NCBI GenBank assembly: GCA_959027945.1
Contig: CAUFRO010000046.1
Location: 1-14,062 of the forward strand
Direction: 5' to 3'
DNA: 14,062 bases
Origin: an uncultured Collinsella sp.
Lineage (GTDB): Bacteria > Actinomycetota > Coriobacteriia > Coriobacteriales > Coriobacteriaceae
The position numbers and the translations under genes were made by a program. Of this stretch, positions 13,661 through 14,062 are shown piece after piece (the stretch's first letter is position 1; every line of letters starts with the position of its first letter). The notes under the pieces are model-generated. The model did not search any database, was not told where the DNA came from, and saw nothing but the letters and a program-made list of their open reading frames with translations.

Positions 13661-14026
13661 CTATTCGCAGATGTGGCTCATGCCTTGGTTGAGCATGGTG
13701 TAGACATGGTCGTCGGCAAGCGAGTAGAGGATATTGCGCCCGTCGCGCCGGAATTTAACCAGGTGCGACTGCTTGAGCGTTCGCAACTGGTGCGACACCG
13801 CGGACTGCGAGGTCTCGGTCGCCTCGGCGATGTCTGCCACGCAGAGCTCGCGGCCCATGAGGGCGTAGAGGATCTTGATACGCGTGGTGTCGCTGAAAAC
13901 CTTGAACAGGTCGGCGAGGTCGTACAGCAGTTCCTCGTCGGGAAGGTCCTCGGGCGAGCAGGTGGTGGGGATCACGGGCTCGGTGGCCTCGGTGTCGGGC
14001 TTCATTTCATCAACGCGGATGCTCAT
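13661..14026 (-). CDS. ArsR/SmtB-family metal-sensing repressor
   Basis: A 121-residue winged-helix repressor that should release DNA on binding zinc or a related metal. The core helix-turn-helix is ELCVADIAEATETSQSAVSH (60-79), followed by the wing FRRDGRNILYSL. The C-terminal helix carries D105, H107, H118 and E121, the exact pattern of the alpha-5 zinc site of SmtB (D104, H106, H117, E120) and CzrA. The CadC-type alpha-3 cysteine pair is not complete: C62 is present but the second position is A64, and only one cysteine (C23) lies in the N-terminal arm. It is therefore more likely a zinc sensor than a Cd/Pb sensor. The start at 14026 has AAAGGA 7 nt upstream, and an operator abuts the ribosome site. 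It is the first gene of the efflux locus. Confidence 0.92.
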   Translation of the reverse strand: MSIRVDEMKPDTEATEPVIPTTCSPEDLPDEELLYDLADLFKVFSDTTRIKILYALMGRELCVADIAEATETSQSAVSHQLRTLKQSHLVKFRRDGRNILYSLADDHVYTMLNQGMSHICE

Positions 14027-14040
14027 TGCAATATCCTTTC

Positions 14041-14062
14041 ATATGAACATGCGCTCATATAA
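14041..14062. promoter_or_regulatory. ArsR-family operator 1, before the repressor gene
   Basis: ATATGAACATGCGCTCATATAA contains ATATGA and TCATAT as perfect inverted arms around 8 bp, directly upstream of the AAAGGA ribosome site of the arsR-type gene. On the minus strand TTATAT (14062-14057) can serve as the -10; the -35 would be beyond the window edge. It is the partner of the site at 13302-13323. Confidence 0.75.

Noticed and set aside
13661..14026. CadC-type Cd/Pb sensor identity for the ArsR protein
   Set aside because: The second cysteine of the CVC motif is alanine (A64), and only one N-terminal cysteine is present, whereas the alpha-5 Asp/His/His/Glu zinc site is complete.

Overview
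The window looks like chromosomal DNA of a high-GC, Gram-positive gut actinobacterium of the class Coriobacteriia, most likely Collinsella or a close relative. This rests on strong G/C third-position bias, actinobacterial-looking protein sequences, AGGAGG/AAAGGA-type ribosome sites and the gene mix. It is an inference; there is no rRNA or other phylogenetic marker here. Thirteen protein genes are supported, and no tRNA, rRNA, insertion-sequence transposase or CRISPR array was seen.

Layout. Positions 1-449 hold no gene but carry a perfect palindromic terminator, a short direct repeat and two copies of a structured hairpin repeat. A DegV-family lipid-binding protein (minus strand, 450-1310) diverges from a HAD phosphatase (1467-2129) and an M20 PepV-like dipeptidase (2185-3621). 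These end at a UUCG terminator, directly abutted by a third copy of the hairpin repeat. The high-affinity phosphate importer follows as a compact operon, pstS-pstC-pstA-pstB (3962-7625), closed by a strong terminator; no phoU, phoR or phoB is in the window. Next come a Uup-type ABC-F ATPase and a Cof-type HAD phosphatase (7830-10466), translationally coupled and with their own promoter and terminator. A small MntR/DtxR-type metalloregulator (10653-11042) lies behind an elaborate inverted-repeat operator region.

The right end is a divalent-metal (Zn/Cd/Pb) efflux locus on the minus strand. It has an SmtB/CzrA-like ArsR repressor (13661-14026), a stand-alone 72-residue heavy-metal-associated (HMA) protein (13379-13597) and a P1B-2 ATPase (11326-13278) that lacks its own HMA domain and starts with a lysine-rich tail. 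Two nearly identical operators, one before the repressor and one before the pump, each overlap a probable -10 element. This suggests that one repressor controls two promoters, with a hairpin terminator between hma and the pump.

The most unusual DNA is non-coding. (i) Three copies of a roughly 70-nt hairpin keep their pairing through compensatory changes at four stem positions. (ii) A 121-nt nested hairpin with perfect 25-bp outer arms lies between the convergent metalloregulator and pump genes. No wholly new protein system was recognised; the best candidates for undescribed biology are these structured repeats and the split HMA/pump exporter.
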